A stretch of 64,000 bases of DNA from Chitinophaga fulva. GTDB taxonomy: Bacteria > Bacteroidota > Bacteroidia > Chitinophagales > Chitinophagaceae. Shown here in pieces: positions 39,951 through 48,613 of the stretch. The position numbers and the translations under genes are program-made. The notes beneath the pieces are model-generated. The model searched no databases. It was not told the origin of the DNA and saw only the letters and a program-made list of their open reading frames with translations. The DNA lies in the NCBI RefSeq assembly GCF_012927205.1, contig NZ_JABBGC010000002.1, positions 1,612,001 through 1,676,000 of the forward strand. The letters run 5' to 3'. Within the stretch, counting starts at the first letter, position 1, and the number at the start of each line of letters is the position of its first letter.

Positions 39951-40978
39951 CAGAAATAATATTTTTTCTTCTTCAGTAAAAAAATAAGTACAGGCACGCC
40001 GGCCAGGGAAGTAACAATGCCTATCGGTAGTTCCGCAGGCCGCAGCAGCAGCCTCGCCGCAATGTCTGCCACCGTCAGTAATATAGCGCCGGCCAAGGCG
40101 CCGGCAGCCACCAGGTAACGATTATCGGCCCCCTTCCAGATACGCAGAAAATGCGGCACCACCAGCCCCACAAAACTGATCACCCCTGTAAAAGCCGTTA
40201 CCACCGCTATCATGATCACATTGATGACCATCACTTCTATTTTCAGCCGCTTCACGCCCACACCCGACAGCTGTGCTTCCTCTTCTCCCAGCATCAACAG
40301 GTTGAGCTTTGCCGCACAAGCCATGGCCCGCCAGCAGCACAATGTCACCACTACAGCGGTGATGATCACCGAATCCCAGTTGGCACCGGACAAGGTGCCC
40401 AGGTTCCAGAAAGTGATGGAACGCGCCTGCGGGTCCCGCGCGATGTAAGAGAGGAAACCGGTGCCGCTGAGGAACAGGGCATTGATGGCTATGCCCATGA
40501 GCAACAAGGTAACGATGCCGGTCTTGCCGTCTTCCTTGCTCCCTGATAAGCCCAGCACCATAAAAGTGGCCAGCATGGCCCCTGCGCAGGCAGCTAACGG
40601 TAACATCCAAACGCCGGCGTGAAAGTGGAACATAGCGCCTGTCACAAAATACAGCGCGGCGCCGAAGGCGGCCCCGCTGGACGTGCCTATTAGTCCGGGT
40701 TCTATGATGGGATTCCTGAACAACGCCTGCAATAACACACCGCCTACTGCCAGCGCCGCTCCTGCCAGTAGACAGAAGAGTACGCGCGGCAATCGTATTT
40801 CCAGGAAGATCCGCTCGTGCAGCGTATAGTTGCTGCCGTTATAAAACAGTTTCCCGGCAGCCCCGGCGATCTCCCCGATGCTGATATCTATAGCGCCCAG
40901 GCAGGCTGACAGCAGCACAGCTGCCACCAACAGTATCGTTAATCCGGGAAACACTCCGTTATATGGCCTGTTTTGCAT
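39950..40978 (-). CDS. hmuU: FecCD/HmuU-type transporter permease
   Basis: 342 residues, with the length and hydrophobic profile of BtuC/FecCD permeases (about ten helices). Family landmarks are RLPRVLFCLLAGAALAVGG, ALFRNPIIEPGLIGTSSGA, NLGTLSGANWDS, FTGVISFVGLVVPHFLR, and the C-terminal segment ADIAARLLLRPAELPIGIVT. It forms the inner-membrane channel for heme or ferric siderophore together with the ATPase encoded next. Its start overlaps the end of the binding-protein gene by 20 bases, a sign of tight operon organisation. Confidence 0.9.
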   Translation of the reverse strand: MQNRPYNGVFPGLTILLVAAVLLSACLGAIDISIGEIAGAAGKLFYNGSNYTLHERIFLEIRLPRVLFCLLAGAALAVGGVLLQALFRNPIIEPGLIGTSSGAAFGAALYFVTGAMFHFHAGVWMLPLAACAGAMLATFMVLGLSGSKEDGKTGIVTLLLMGIAINALFLSGTGFLSYIARDPQARSITFWNLGTLSGANWDSVIITAVVVTLCCWRAMACAAKLNLLMLGEEEAQLSGVGVKRLKIEVMVINVIMIAVVTAFTGVISFVGLVVPHFLRIWKGADNRYLVAAGALAGAILLTVADIAARLLLRPAELPIGIVTSLAGVPVLIFLLKKKKYYF

Positions 40979-41837
40979 GTATCAGTTTTTGCAGTGCCAG
41001 CACATTGGCGCCGGTACGCGGTCCCAGGTATATCAGATCATGTTCTTCCACACGGTAGATACGGTTATTGCGTGCAGCCTTTGTCCCGGATACACCAGGC
41101 AGTTCCTTGATCTTCCCGATTGATCCCAGCCTGTCGTAACCGAAATCTGTCAGCAGTATCACATCAGGGTCTGCCTGCGCAATCAGCTCAGCAGAAACCT
41201 GCTGCATTCCTTTTGTACCTCCGATAGGGATCACACCACCGGCCCACCCTATCATCTTTGCTGCTGTGCTCTTCTCCGTCACGGCGAGGTAGATATTCAT
41301 GGCACGGCCAAAATGGATGATCACCACACGCGGCGTATCGGTATAGCGCCTGCTGTTGGCCAACGCTTCGTTCATCTGCACGTCCAGTATCCGGCAAAGA
41401 CTGTCTGCCTGGCGTTCTTTCCCGAAATAAGCACCCAGCGCTGTGATCATGCCTTTGTCCTGTTCTATTGTAAACACGCTGTCAGCAAAAGTTTTCATCG
41501 GTATCTTCATCTTCTCCAGCTGCTGCATCACCTGCTCCGGGCCTACGTTATTATCATGGATCACCAGCGTAGGCTCCTGCGAGATAATACCTTCCGCGCT
41601 CAACGCCCGATGATAGCCCACTGTGGGCAACGCTTTTATGGCCGGCGGATAGGTACTGGAAAGGTCTACCGCCACCAGGTCTTTTTCTGCGCCCAGCGCA
41701 TAAATCACTTCGTTGTACTGCTTGGCCAGGCAAACGATGCGGGTACTTCCGGAATGCTGGTCTTTATTACCAAATCTGCCACAGGCACACACCATCAGCA
41801 GGATGGCCGCCAACATATAAATCTTTCTCATGAGCAT
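40959..41837 (-). CDS. hmuT: HmuT-like periplasmic hemin-binding lipoprotein
   Basis: 292 residues with a lipoprotein signal: hydrophobic segment then LLMVCAC, so the mature protein would be lipid-anchored at Cys. The body is a class III (BtuF/FhuD-type) binding protein. HmuT-like stretches include NEVIYALGAEKDLVAVDLSS, AAKMIGWAGGVIPIGGTKG, SAELIAQADPDVILLTD and the C-terminal YLGPRTGANVLAL. The last segment and the YALGAE pattern favour heme over B12 or hydroxamate siderophores, but the heme ligand cannot be confirmed by eye. It stands between the TonB receptor (24 bases upstream) and the permease it overlaps. Confidence 0.85.
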   Translation of the reverse strand: MLMRKIYMLAAILLMVCACGRFGNKDQHSGSTRIVCLAKQYNEVIYALGAEKDLVAVDLSSTYPPAIKALPTVGYHRALSAEGIISQEPTLVIHDNNVGPEQVMQQLEKMKIPMKTFADSVFTIEQDKGMITALGAYFGKERQADSLCRILDVQMNEALANSRRYTDTPRVVIIHFGRAMNIYLAVTEKSTAAKMIGWAGGVIPIGGTKGMQQVSAELIAQADPDVILLTDFGYDRLGSIGKIKELPGVSGTKAARNNRIYRVEEHDLIYLGPRTGANVLALQKLIHAKQAI

Positions 41838-41861
41838 ACTTTAAGGGAATGATTAATTTTT

Positions 41862-44186
41862 TCAGAACTTATAGGATAGATTTAAACCGCCATACCATGT
41901 GGCTTTATACGGCCCTGGCAGATAAATATTAGGCGGTGCTGCACTATAATTGGCATTCAGGAACACCATCGTGTAATACCGGCTGCCGGTGATGTTATTG
42001 CCACCGGCAAATACATCGAGGCTGAAATGCTGCCCCAGATCGTGCCGGTAGCCTACCTTAGCCTGCAACAACGTATAGGCGTCAGCATAATGTGCGTTGT
42101 CGTATGTAATTGGCATACGGTCCACATACTGCCAGGTGGTGTTCAGGTATACGCCCCATGTAGAAACGAGGTCCACGCCGGCATTGAACAGGTGCGGCGA
42201 TACACCGGAAACATTGTTGCCGCTATAGTCGATCGTCTTGGCGTTGTTGTTATTATCACTTTTAAACTGCTTGTAGGTAAAGCTGGAATAGGTGTAGCTG
42301 ACAAATGGCCTCACCAGTGAAAACACCTGCGGATGTTTGGGTTGCAGCGCATAGGCAATATCTGCTTCTATGCCCAGGTTTTGTTGTGCGCCGGCATTGG
42401 TGGTCTTCGTGTATAGCACGGTGCCGGTGTTATTATCAGTTATTGCCTGTGAAGTGAGTTTATCTTTGATCTCCATATCAAACACCGCCACCTGGAACGA
42501 CAGCCGTTTCCCCAGCAGACTGCCTTTAGCCCCCGCCTCATACTGCACTGCTTTTTCAGGCCGCAAGTCTGTATTCACCTGTCCAATCTGCGGAATTACG
42601 ACCTGTCCCGATACCGGCGGCGAATATCCCTTGCTCACGCCTGCGTAGACGGACACCGTTTCATTCACCGCCTTCAGCACGCTCACCTGCGGCGTTAGCA
42701 CGGGTGTAAAGGTTTTATGCCCCGACTGGTCCTTGTGCGTTGGATTAGCGGTATTGGTGAGCCTGTCAGTAATGCTGTATTCAATGTAATTATTGCTGAC
42801 GCCGGCCGTAACCTGGAAACCTTGCGGCAGCTTCAGCTCCCACTGGGTAAAGAGGCTGTACTGCATGGCAGACACCTCCAGGTCGCCGGTGAGCGGCCCC
42901 AGTACCCCGCTTGCGAGGGCATAACCTTTTTTGAAGGAATTCGTTTTCTGGTATTCAGCGCCTGCAGTGCCATTCAGGGTAACGGTCCTGCCGCCAAAGC
43001 TCAGCCCGAAAGCAGTACGCGCGCCTGCATTCTGCGCTATATTCGACGATAGTCCGGCTGCGAAAGCCTGCGATTGTTTGTAACCGCTGAAATAAGCACT
43101 GGTAATATTGCTGACATGCGACGAGAAGGCATATTGATGAGAAAGCCCGGCACGGTATGTTTCAAAGGCAACATACCCTTTATTTTTCAGGTATGGCACT
43201 TCACCGGTGTCTTTCCGCTGCGCAAACTGGCTGCTGTCAAGCTGCCCGGCCAATTGATCATTGGAATTATTATAGGCCACGTATACGGAGAAGGTCTGCT
43301 TTTCATTACTGTGGAAATCCCCGATGAAAGACACAAAGTCTTTTTTGGACGCACTGTTGATACGGTAGCTATCGTAATTCTGATGACCGTAATTCAGCAT
43401 AATGGAAGATTTCTCATCAGCATATTCGAGGCGGGTATTGGTCCTGAAAAGACCATAGCTGCCTGCCAGCGCTTCCTGTGAGATGCGCGTGCCATACACC
43501 GGTGGCTTGAGCGTGTACATTTTCAGTACCCCGCCGATGCCGCTGCCATAGAGGCTGGAAGCCGGCCCTTTGATCACCTCCATGCGCCCCAGGATAGAGA
43601 AGTCTATGTCATCGAGGATAGTAGTGCCTTCCCCGTCAGTTACCGGAATACCGTTCAGGTAAGCCTTGTAGCCGGTCCCGTTAAAGTTGGTGCCATTGCC
43701 GTAACCACGTATGGTGATACGCTGGCCGCCGGCCATCGTTCTTTTCTCCATCCGTACGCCGGGAACCAGGTTGAGTGCATATTCCGGGAAAATGCCATCG
43801 TTGCGCTGCAGGTCTTTCCGTCCGAGAACGGCCACTGATTGCGGTTGCAACAGATTGCTGCGGGGCTTGGCCGCGTTCACGGAAACCTCGCTGAGATTAT
43901 AGGCGGTTGCTGCAAGACCAATCAACATCAACGGATTGGATTCTTTTATACGAACAGCCTGCGGCTCATAGCCGGAGGCCATCACCAGCAACCGGTCGTA
44001 ATGCGCGCTGATACTGAAACCGCCCGCGATGTCGGTTGTTGTCAACAGTTGATCACCAGCATAAATACCAGCATTTTTTACGGGAGATAACGTATACAGA
44101 TCATACACCCTTCCTTTGAGAGACTGCTGGGCATAGGTATGTAGCATGCATAGCCATGCCACTGCCAACAAGGACGCTTTTTTCAT
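41862..44186 (-). CDS. TonB-dependent outer-membrane receptor (iron/heme type)
   Basis: 774 residues: signal peptide (KKASLLAVAWLCMLHTYAQ), a carboxypeptidase-regulatory-like domain (about 22-90: GRVYDLYTLSPVKNAGIYAG), a plug with VRMEKRTMAGGQRITIRGYG and EVIKGPASSLYGSGIGGV, and a long beta-barrel ending in YKF, the usual aromatic C-terminus. It imports a substrate across the outer membrane using TonB energy. It is not a SusC type: it is shorter and has no SusD neighbour. The four downstream genes supply the HmuTUV-type inner-membrane system, which suggests heme, or a ferric siderophore. It is the first gene of the operon; a possible leader element is listed separately. Confidence 0.92.
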   Translation of the reverse strand: MKKASLLAVAWLCMLHTYAQQSLKGRVYDLYTLSPVKNAGIYAGDQLLTTTDIAGGFSISAHYDRLLVMASGYEPQAVRIKESNPLMLIGLAATAYNLSEVSVNAAKPRSNLLQPQSVAVLGRKDLQRNDGIFPEYALNLVPGVRMEKRTMAGGQRITIRGYGNGTNFNGTGYKAYLNGIPVTDGEGTTILDDIDFSILGRMEVIKGPASSLYGSGIGGVLKMYTLKPPVYGTRISQEALAGSYGLFRTNTRLEYADEKSSIMLNYGHQNYDSYRINSASKKDFVSFIGDFHSNEKQTFSVYVAYNNSNDQLAGQLDSSQFAQRKDTGEVPYLKNKGYVAFETYRAGLSHQYAFSSHVSNITSAYFSGYKQSQAFAAGLSSNIAQNAGARTAFGLSFGGRTVTLNGTAGAEYQKTNSFKKGYALASGVLGPLTGDLEVSAMQYSLFTQWELKLPQGFQVTAGVSNNYIEYSITDRLTNTANPTHKDQSGHKTFTPVLTPQVSVLKAVNETVSVYAGVSKGYSPPVSGQVVIPQIGQVNTDLRPEKAVQYEAGAKGSLLGKRLSFQVAVFDMEIKDKLTSQAITDNNTGTVLYTKTTNAGAQQNLGIEADIAYALQPKHPQVFSLVRPFVSYTYSSFTYKQFKSDNNNNAKTIDYSGNNVSGVSPHLFNAGVDLVSTWGVYLNTTWQYVDRMPITYDNAHYADAYTLLQAKVGYRHDLGQHFSLDVFAGGNNITGSRYYTMVFLNANYSAAPPNIYLPGPYKATWYGGLNLSYKF

Positions 44187-44216
44187 TGTTTATCAGATGT
44201 TTGGTTGAAATATAAG

Positions 44217-44276
44217 TTCGTCGGTATTATCTATGGGCCAACTTCAGCAGGTTCATTTTTCACAATGGGATCAGGT
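44217..44276 (-). promoter_or_regulatory. Weak TPP-riboswitch-like leader motif upstream of TonB receptor
   Basis: Read on the minus strand, GAACCTG (44254-44248) is followed by GTTGG (44242-44238) and ATAATACCGACGAA (44230-44217). GTTGG and CCGAC can pair, giving the order of the 3' half of a TPP aptamer (GAACCTG...ATAATnCC...CG). The expected CTGAGA box is absent; only CTGATCCC is present in that place. It may be a degenerate or unrelated element. Confidence 0.2.
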
Positions 44277-44521
44277 TTACAGGGCGGTCAGATTCTCCAA
44301 TGTCAGCGTGGATGTTCACTTAAACCAGGATAGCCATTCTTTACTAAAGCTAATGAAAATTTATCATGATGTTAGAATTTTTTTCAATTAGCTGTTGTGC
44401 CGGGAATTTTTTTTTGTCCATCTGATACGGATGTCGAACGATGTCAACTGAGTTAAATTTTTGCCGTAGCCTGATGGTGATATCCCGGTATCCGGGGATA
44501 GACTAGTTGCCATCCTTGCCT

Positions 44522-44529
44522 TATATTTG
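44522..44529 (+). promoter_or_regulatory. TAnnTTTG -7 element of a nearly leaderless promoter
   Basis: TATATTTG is an exact match to the Bacteroidota -7 consensus and ends four bases before the ATG at 44534. A start of transcription at about 44534 would make the message leaderless or nearly so. I found no well-spaced -33 TTG box, so the call is tentative. Confidence 0.4.
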
Positions 44530-44533
44530 TGCG

Positions 44534-45301
44534 ATGTATCCGAAAAAAAACGCGCCGAAATTTACTGCTGTCCGGTATAGCATCCTGATATGTTTACTCA
44601 TGGCCACTCATTTGTTGAGGGCACAAGACACCTCCGATACGCTGGACGTGTGCAAGATCGTATTTGCTGCAACCGGGAAACCGGCTAACAGCAAAATGCC
44701 GCCCGCTTCCATGACGGTTTACTATCATCCTGATTATTTGTACGCCACACAAACCCACGCCAATCGGAAGGAAACAAGCTGGCTTATCTGGCATCATAAA
44801 AGAATGCTGCTTCAAATTGATGGCAAACAGGGGCTTCCGCTAAACTACGGGATGCAATTAAAAACCAATGTGTACCTGCCGGAAGAAACCATTGACACTG
44901 CAAACAATATAGAAAAAACCGGCAGCGACGGAGACTGGGATAATGAAAACGAATATAACGGTCCCGGCTATGGCAAAATAAGCTTTGCAGAAGACACGAT
45001 GACCATTACGGGACACTTATGTAAAAAAGCTGTTATTAATTATTCCTACCCTCCCCAGTGCACGACAGGTCTCATCCGCAGGATAACCATCTGGTACAGC
45101 CCCGACCTGCCACAGTTTTACCTGCCTCCTTTTACCCACCTGCAGAAGATACCCGGCGCCGCCCTGATGATTTGTATTACCACAGCTGACGGCTCAAAAG
45201 ATTGCTACAAAGCAACTGATATTGTACATGAGCAGAAAACAATTTCTTTTTTCAGGCCATCAAAAGATATCCGGATCTTGTATCCGCCGCGGCTGAAGTG
45301 A
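44534..45301 (+). CDS. Exported protein of unknown function
   Basis: 255 residues from ATG 44534. A longer frame could begin at TTG 44507, but a TATATTTG promoter element lies between the two, so the ATG is preferred. The N-terminus (RYSILICLLMATHLLRAQ) is a signal peptide with an uncleaved charged lead. The mature protein is rich in beta-prone stretches and ends with a segment matching GLP-type secreted proteins (TIWYSPDLPQFYLPPF, ALMICITTADGS). I do not recognise the family; the general look is of a Bacteroidota secreted protein with a beta-sandwich, seen with TonB regions. It is monocistronic as far as the sequence shows. Confidence 0.7.
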   Translation: MYPKKNAPKFTAVRYSILICLLMATHLLRAQDTSDTLDVCKIVFAATGKPANSKMPPASMTVYYHPDYLYATQTHANRKETSWLIWHHKRMLLQIDGKQGLPLNYGMQLKTNVYLPEETIDTANNIEKTGSDGDWDNENEYNGPGYGKISFAEDTMTITGHLCKKAVINYSYPPQCTTGLIRRITIWYSPDLPQFYLPPFTHLQKIPGAALMICITTADGSKDCYKATDIVHEQKTISFFRPSKDIRILYPPRLK

Positions 45302-45415
45302 TGTCTGGCCTGTACAATTTTACAATGCAAAAACTTTACGGTCGCAGGAACAATGGCATTCTCCCCGCAGTAGGTATCGTTATTTTCATCGTTCACCATT
45401 AAACCTGTAGTTCGA

Positions 45416-45850
45416 ATGAAGAAAATTCGTTTGTTTGTATCCCTCGTTGCGATAAGCGCCTTTGCAACGACTGGTTTCACTTTTGGCACCAATAACGATG
45501 CTATCAGTCCTAACAACAGCCACGGCCAGGCGGCAACCAGATTAACGACTACCTACTATCCCAGCAAGTGGAACGGGGTAGCGATTGATCCCGCAGATGC
45601 CCCTAATATGTATGCCTATACATACCTGATCAATTACTCCGCCGGAACCGCAACGCTCATGAGCGGCCCCAACTATTCTATGCTGGCCCTCACTGCTACC
45701 TGCCGAAACACATGGCTCAATTCCAATATTGACCCTTCCTGTACGTCCGGTTGCAGAACATGGTCTTACTATTATAGCGCAGCCCCTTCATTCACCTCCA
45801 AGAACAATTACCTGGTGTTTGGATGCTCTGAAATAATCGATTTTAAATAA
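45416..45850 (+). CDS. Small exported Cys-containing protein of unknown function
   Basis: 144 residues with a signal peptide (MKKIRLFVSLVAISAFATTGFTF). The mature part has four Cys, in CRNTW, SCTSGCRTW and FGCSE, which could form two disulfides, and many Tyr, Ser and Thr. I recognise no family. It lies 114 bases after the preceding gene and is followed by a hairpin that probably ends it. The N-terminus resembles that of many small Chitinophaga-type exported proteins. It could be a surface or secreted peptide, but nothing identifies a role. Confidence 0.65.
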   Translation: MKKIRLFVSLVAISAFATTGFTFGTNNDAISPNNSHGQAATRLTTTYYPSKWNGVAIDPADAPNMYAYTYLINYSAGTATLMSGPNYSMLALTATCRNTWLNSNIDPSCTSGCRTWSYYYSAAPSFTSKNNYLVFGCSEIIDFK

Positions 45851-45855
45851 TGATG

Positions 45856-45888
45856 GCCGGCGGCGTACAGCGGATGTATGCTGCCGGC
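45856..45888 (+). terminator. Hairpin after small exported protein gene
   Basis: Thirteen-base arms starting GCCGGC and ending GCCGGC, with two G-U pairs, around a 7-base loop, just five bases after the stop. The T-run after the stem is short, so termination is likely but not certain. Confidence 0.5.
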
Positions 45889-46036
45889 TTGACTTGTCCC
45901 GTGAAAATGAAATGCAGCAGTAGCATCTTTTAATGATAACCTCCCAAACCTTCCCCGTCACTGCCCGATATTCGCACAATAATCTCCCGCCGTTAGGAGA
46001 CACCTGTTTACCGTTCCTAAAAAAAATATTTCCTCC

Positions 46037-46068
46037 TTGCAAATTTGTGAATAGAAACACTATATTTG
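46037..46068 (+). promoter_or_regulatory. Bacteroidota promoter for the cytochrome-domain operon
   Basis: TTG at 46037-46039, a 21-base spacer, and TATATTTG at 46061-46068, an exact -7 consensus. Transcription would start near 46075, giving a leader of about 165 bases before the ATG at 46241. The leader contains a small hairpin (GCCCG/CGGGC near 46149). Confidence 0.55.
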
Positions 46069-46240
46069 TTTATGTTCATACATATGAACTTGTTGGATAG
46101 CTAGGATAAGCAAAAAAAGCATCGATCAAAATCAAAATAGCATAGGTATGCCCGCCATCGGGCGTACCGCGCTCCTATAGCACAGGATAATGTATATCAT
46201 TCAGGTCAATAGTGAACAATAATATACCGAAAACCAGATT

Positions 46241-48559
46241 ATGTTCCAACGTTATGTAAAGGCTGCCGCCTGCATCCTTACCTTCTTTACGGCCTGCCAC
46301 CAACAGGATGCGCAGGACCAGTCGTCTGATAAGATGCCTGATATAGTGGACTATAACTTCCACGTAAGGCCCATCCTGTCTGACAAATGTTTTGCCTGCC
46401 ATGGCCCGGACGCCAATAAACGCGAAGCTGGTCTGCGTCTCGACATTGCCGACAGCGCCTACAAAGCGCTGAAAGACGACCCCGGTGCACATGCACTGGT
46501 GCCCGGCAATCCTATGGCATCAGCAGTGTACCAGCGCATCAGCAGCACCGACACCTCCATGCGTATGCCGCCACCGGCCAGCAACATGGTGCTCAGCAGT
46601 TTTGAAGTAAAACTGATCGAGAAATGGATTAAACAAGGCGCTAAATACAAACCGCACTGGGCGTTCGTTACGCCAGCCGCCCCTGCACTTCCGCAGGTAG
46701 CAGACCGCAAATGGCCGCACAACGAAATCGACTTTTTCACGCTCGCACAGATGACGGAGAAAGGCCTGTCACCCAATTCTGCGGCAGACCACGAACGGCT
46801 GTTAAAACGCCTCAGCCTGGACCTCACCGGCCTACCTCCTACGGTAGCGCAGATGGACCGCTTCGCTAAAGATACCAGCGACAAGGGCTATGAACGAATG
46901 GTGGATGAACTGCTGCAAGACAGCGCCTATGGAGAGAAAATGGCCGTTCACTGGATGGACGTGGCCCGCTATGCGGACTCCCATGGTTACCAGGACGACA
47001 ACTACCGCACCATGTGGCCCTGGCGCGACTGGGTGATACACGCTTTCAACAACAACCTCTCCTACAAGGATTTTGTGACCTGGCAACTGGCCGGCGATAT
47101 GATCCCCAATGCCACCCGCGAACAACTGCTGGCATCAGGCTTCAACCGCAACCATAAAATCACCGAAGAAGGCGGCGTAATAGATGAAGAATACCGCGTC
47201 GAATATGTCACCGACCGTACCAACACCTTCGGCAAAAGCCTGCTGGGCATCACCCTGGAATGCGCCCACTGCCATGATCATAAATATGATCCCTTTTCAC
47301 AGAAAGAATATTACCAGGTCTTCGCCTTCTTCAACAACGTAAAGGAAGTGGGACTGGAATCAACTGTAGGTGGTTCTGAAACCTATGCCAAAAAGCCATA
47401 TATGGAGATCACCAAAGAAGATCTCAAAGGCGTGCTGCACTTCCTCAACAAACAGGACACCGCCAGGCTGATCGTATCGGTGATGGGAGAAAGAGATACA
47501 ACAAGAAAAACATTTATACTGGGCCGCGGCAACTACGACAATCCCACTACGGAAGTAACACCCGCTACGCCAAAGTCGATATTGCCCTTCAACACTGCCA
47601 GCTATCCTACCAACAGGCTGGGCCTGGCCAACTGGCTCTTTGATCCCGGAAACCCGCTCACGGCCCGCGTTTTCGTGAACCAGGTATGGCAGGATTTTTT
47701 TGGCAGAGGCATCGTAAAAAGCACCGGCGATTTCGGTATGCAGGGCGAACTGCCCAGCAACCCTGCGCTGCTCGACTGGCTGGCAACAGATTTCAGGCAA
47801 CATGGCTGGAACATCAAAAGACTGGTAAAACAACTGGTGATGTCATCCACTTACCGTCAATCTGCCGTCATCACCCGGGAGAAACTGAAAGCCGATCCGG
47901 AGAACATATACCTCTCAAGAGGGCCGCGTTTCCGCCTCCCGGCAGAAACCGTGCGCGATCTCGTACTGCAAAGCAGCGGCCTGCTCGTACATGAAGTAGG
48001 CGGTCCCAGCGTAAAACCCTACCAGCCCAAAGGACTGTGGGAAATGGCCACCTCCGGCCGGGGAGAGCTCTCTACCTACCGGCAGGACCACGGCGCAAAC
48101 CTTTACCGCCGCGGACTTTACACGTTCATCAAAAGAACGGTGCCCCCACCTTCTATGATGATCTTCGATGCCAGCAACCGCGATCAGTGTGAAGTAAAAC
48201 GTTCCGCTACCAACACACCGCTGCAGGCGCTCATGATGCTCAACGACCCTACCGTGCTGGAAGCCTCCAGGGTACTGGCATCCCGCCTGCTGCAACAAAA
48301 CAACGGCATACAACAGCATATACAACAAGCCTTCCGCCTGATCGTTTGCCGTACACCGCAGGCACAGGAAACGGCTGCCCTGTTGCAATACTACGAACAA
48401 CAACAAGCGTACTATAAAAAGCAACCGGCCAATGCCGCTAAACTGCTGCACCACGGTGAATATCCGATGGCAGCGAACCTTGACCAGGCCTCCTGGGCTG
48501 CCATGATGCAGGTGATCACTACCATTTATAACCTAGAAGAAACACTGTCCAAAACATAA
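46241..48559 (+). CDS. Planctomycete-type cytochrome c (PSCyt1)-DUF1549-DUF1553 lipoprotein
   Basis: 772 residues with a lipoprotein signal (FFTAC, lipid-anchored Cys). Next is a PSCyt1 cytochrome-like segment with heme motif CFACH (near residue 47), then DUF1549 (LKRLSLDLTGLPPT, YGEKMAVHWMDVARYADS) and DUF1553 (NPLTARVFVNQVWQDFFGRG, SATNTPLQALMMLNDP). A second Cys-His motif, CAHCHDHKYDP, lies inside. Such proteins are typical of Planctomycetes and some Bacteroidota and usually occur beside a DUF1501 protein, as here. Their reaction is not well established; a surface redox or carbohydrate/sulfatase-linked role has been suggested. It starts the four-gene set 46241-53262. Confidence 0.9.
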   Translation: MFQRYVKAAACILTFFTACHQQDAQDQSSDKMPDIVDYNFHVRPILSDKCFACHGPDANKREAGLRLDIADSAYKALKDDPGAHALVPGNPMASAVYQRISSTDTSMRMPPPASNMVLSSFEVKLIEKWIKQGAKYKPHWAFVTPAAPALPQVADRKWPHNEIDFFTLAQMTEKGLSPNSAADHERLLKRLSLDLTGLPPTVAQMDRFAKDTSDKGYERMVDELLQDSAYGEKMAVHWMDVARYADSHGYQDDNYRTMWPWRDWVIHAFNNNLSYKDFVTWQLAGDMIPNATREQLLASGFNRNHKITEEGGVIDEEYRVEYVTDRTNTFGKSLLGITLECAHCHDHKYDPFSQKEYYQVFAFFNNVKEVGLESTVGGSETYAKKPYMEITKEDLKGVLHFLNKQDTARLIVSVMGERDTTRKTFILGRGNYDNPTTEVTPATPKSILPFNTASYPTNRLGLANWLFDPGNPLTARVFVNQVWQDFFGRGIVKSTGDFGMQGELPSNPALLDWLATDFRQHGWNIKRLVKQLVMSSTYRQSAVITREKLKADPENIYLSRGPRFRLPAETVRDLVLQSSGLLVHEVGGPSVKPYQPKGLWEMATSGRGELSTYRQDHGANLYRRGLYTFIKRTVPPPSMMIFDASNRDQCEVKRSATNTPLQALMMLNDPTVLEASRVLASRLLQQNNGIQQHIQQAFRLIVCRTPQAQETAALLQYYEQQQAYYKKQPANAAKLLHHGEYPMAANLDQASWAAMMQVITTIYNLEETLSKT

Positions 48560-48613
48560 ACCCGGTAATGATCATCCCCGCTTCACCATCATTCTCTCTT
48601 AAAAAATGACAAG

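Noticed and set aside
44187..44506. Cobalamin riboswitch upstream of the TonB receptor
   Set aside because: No GCCACTG B12 box or matching core; only a weak TPP-like 3' half was seen.
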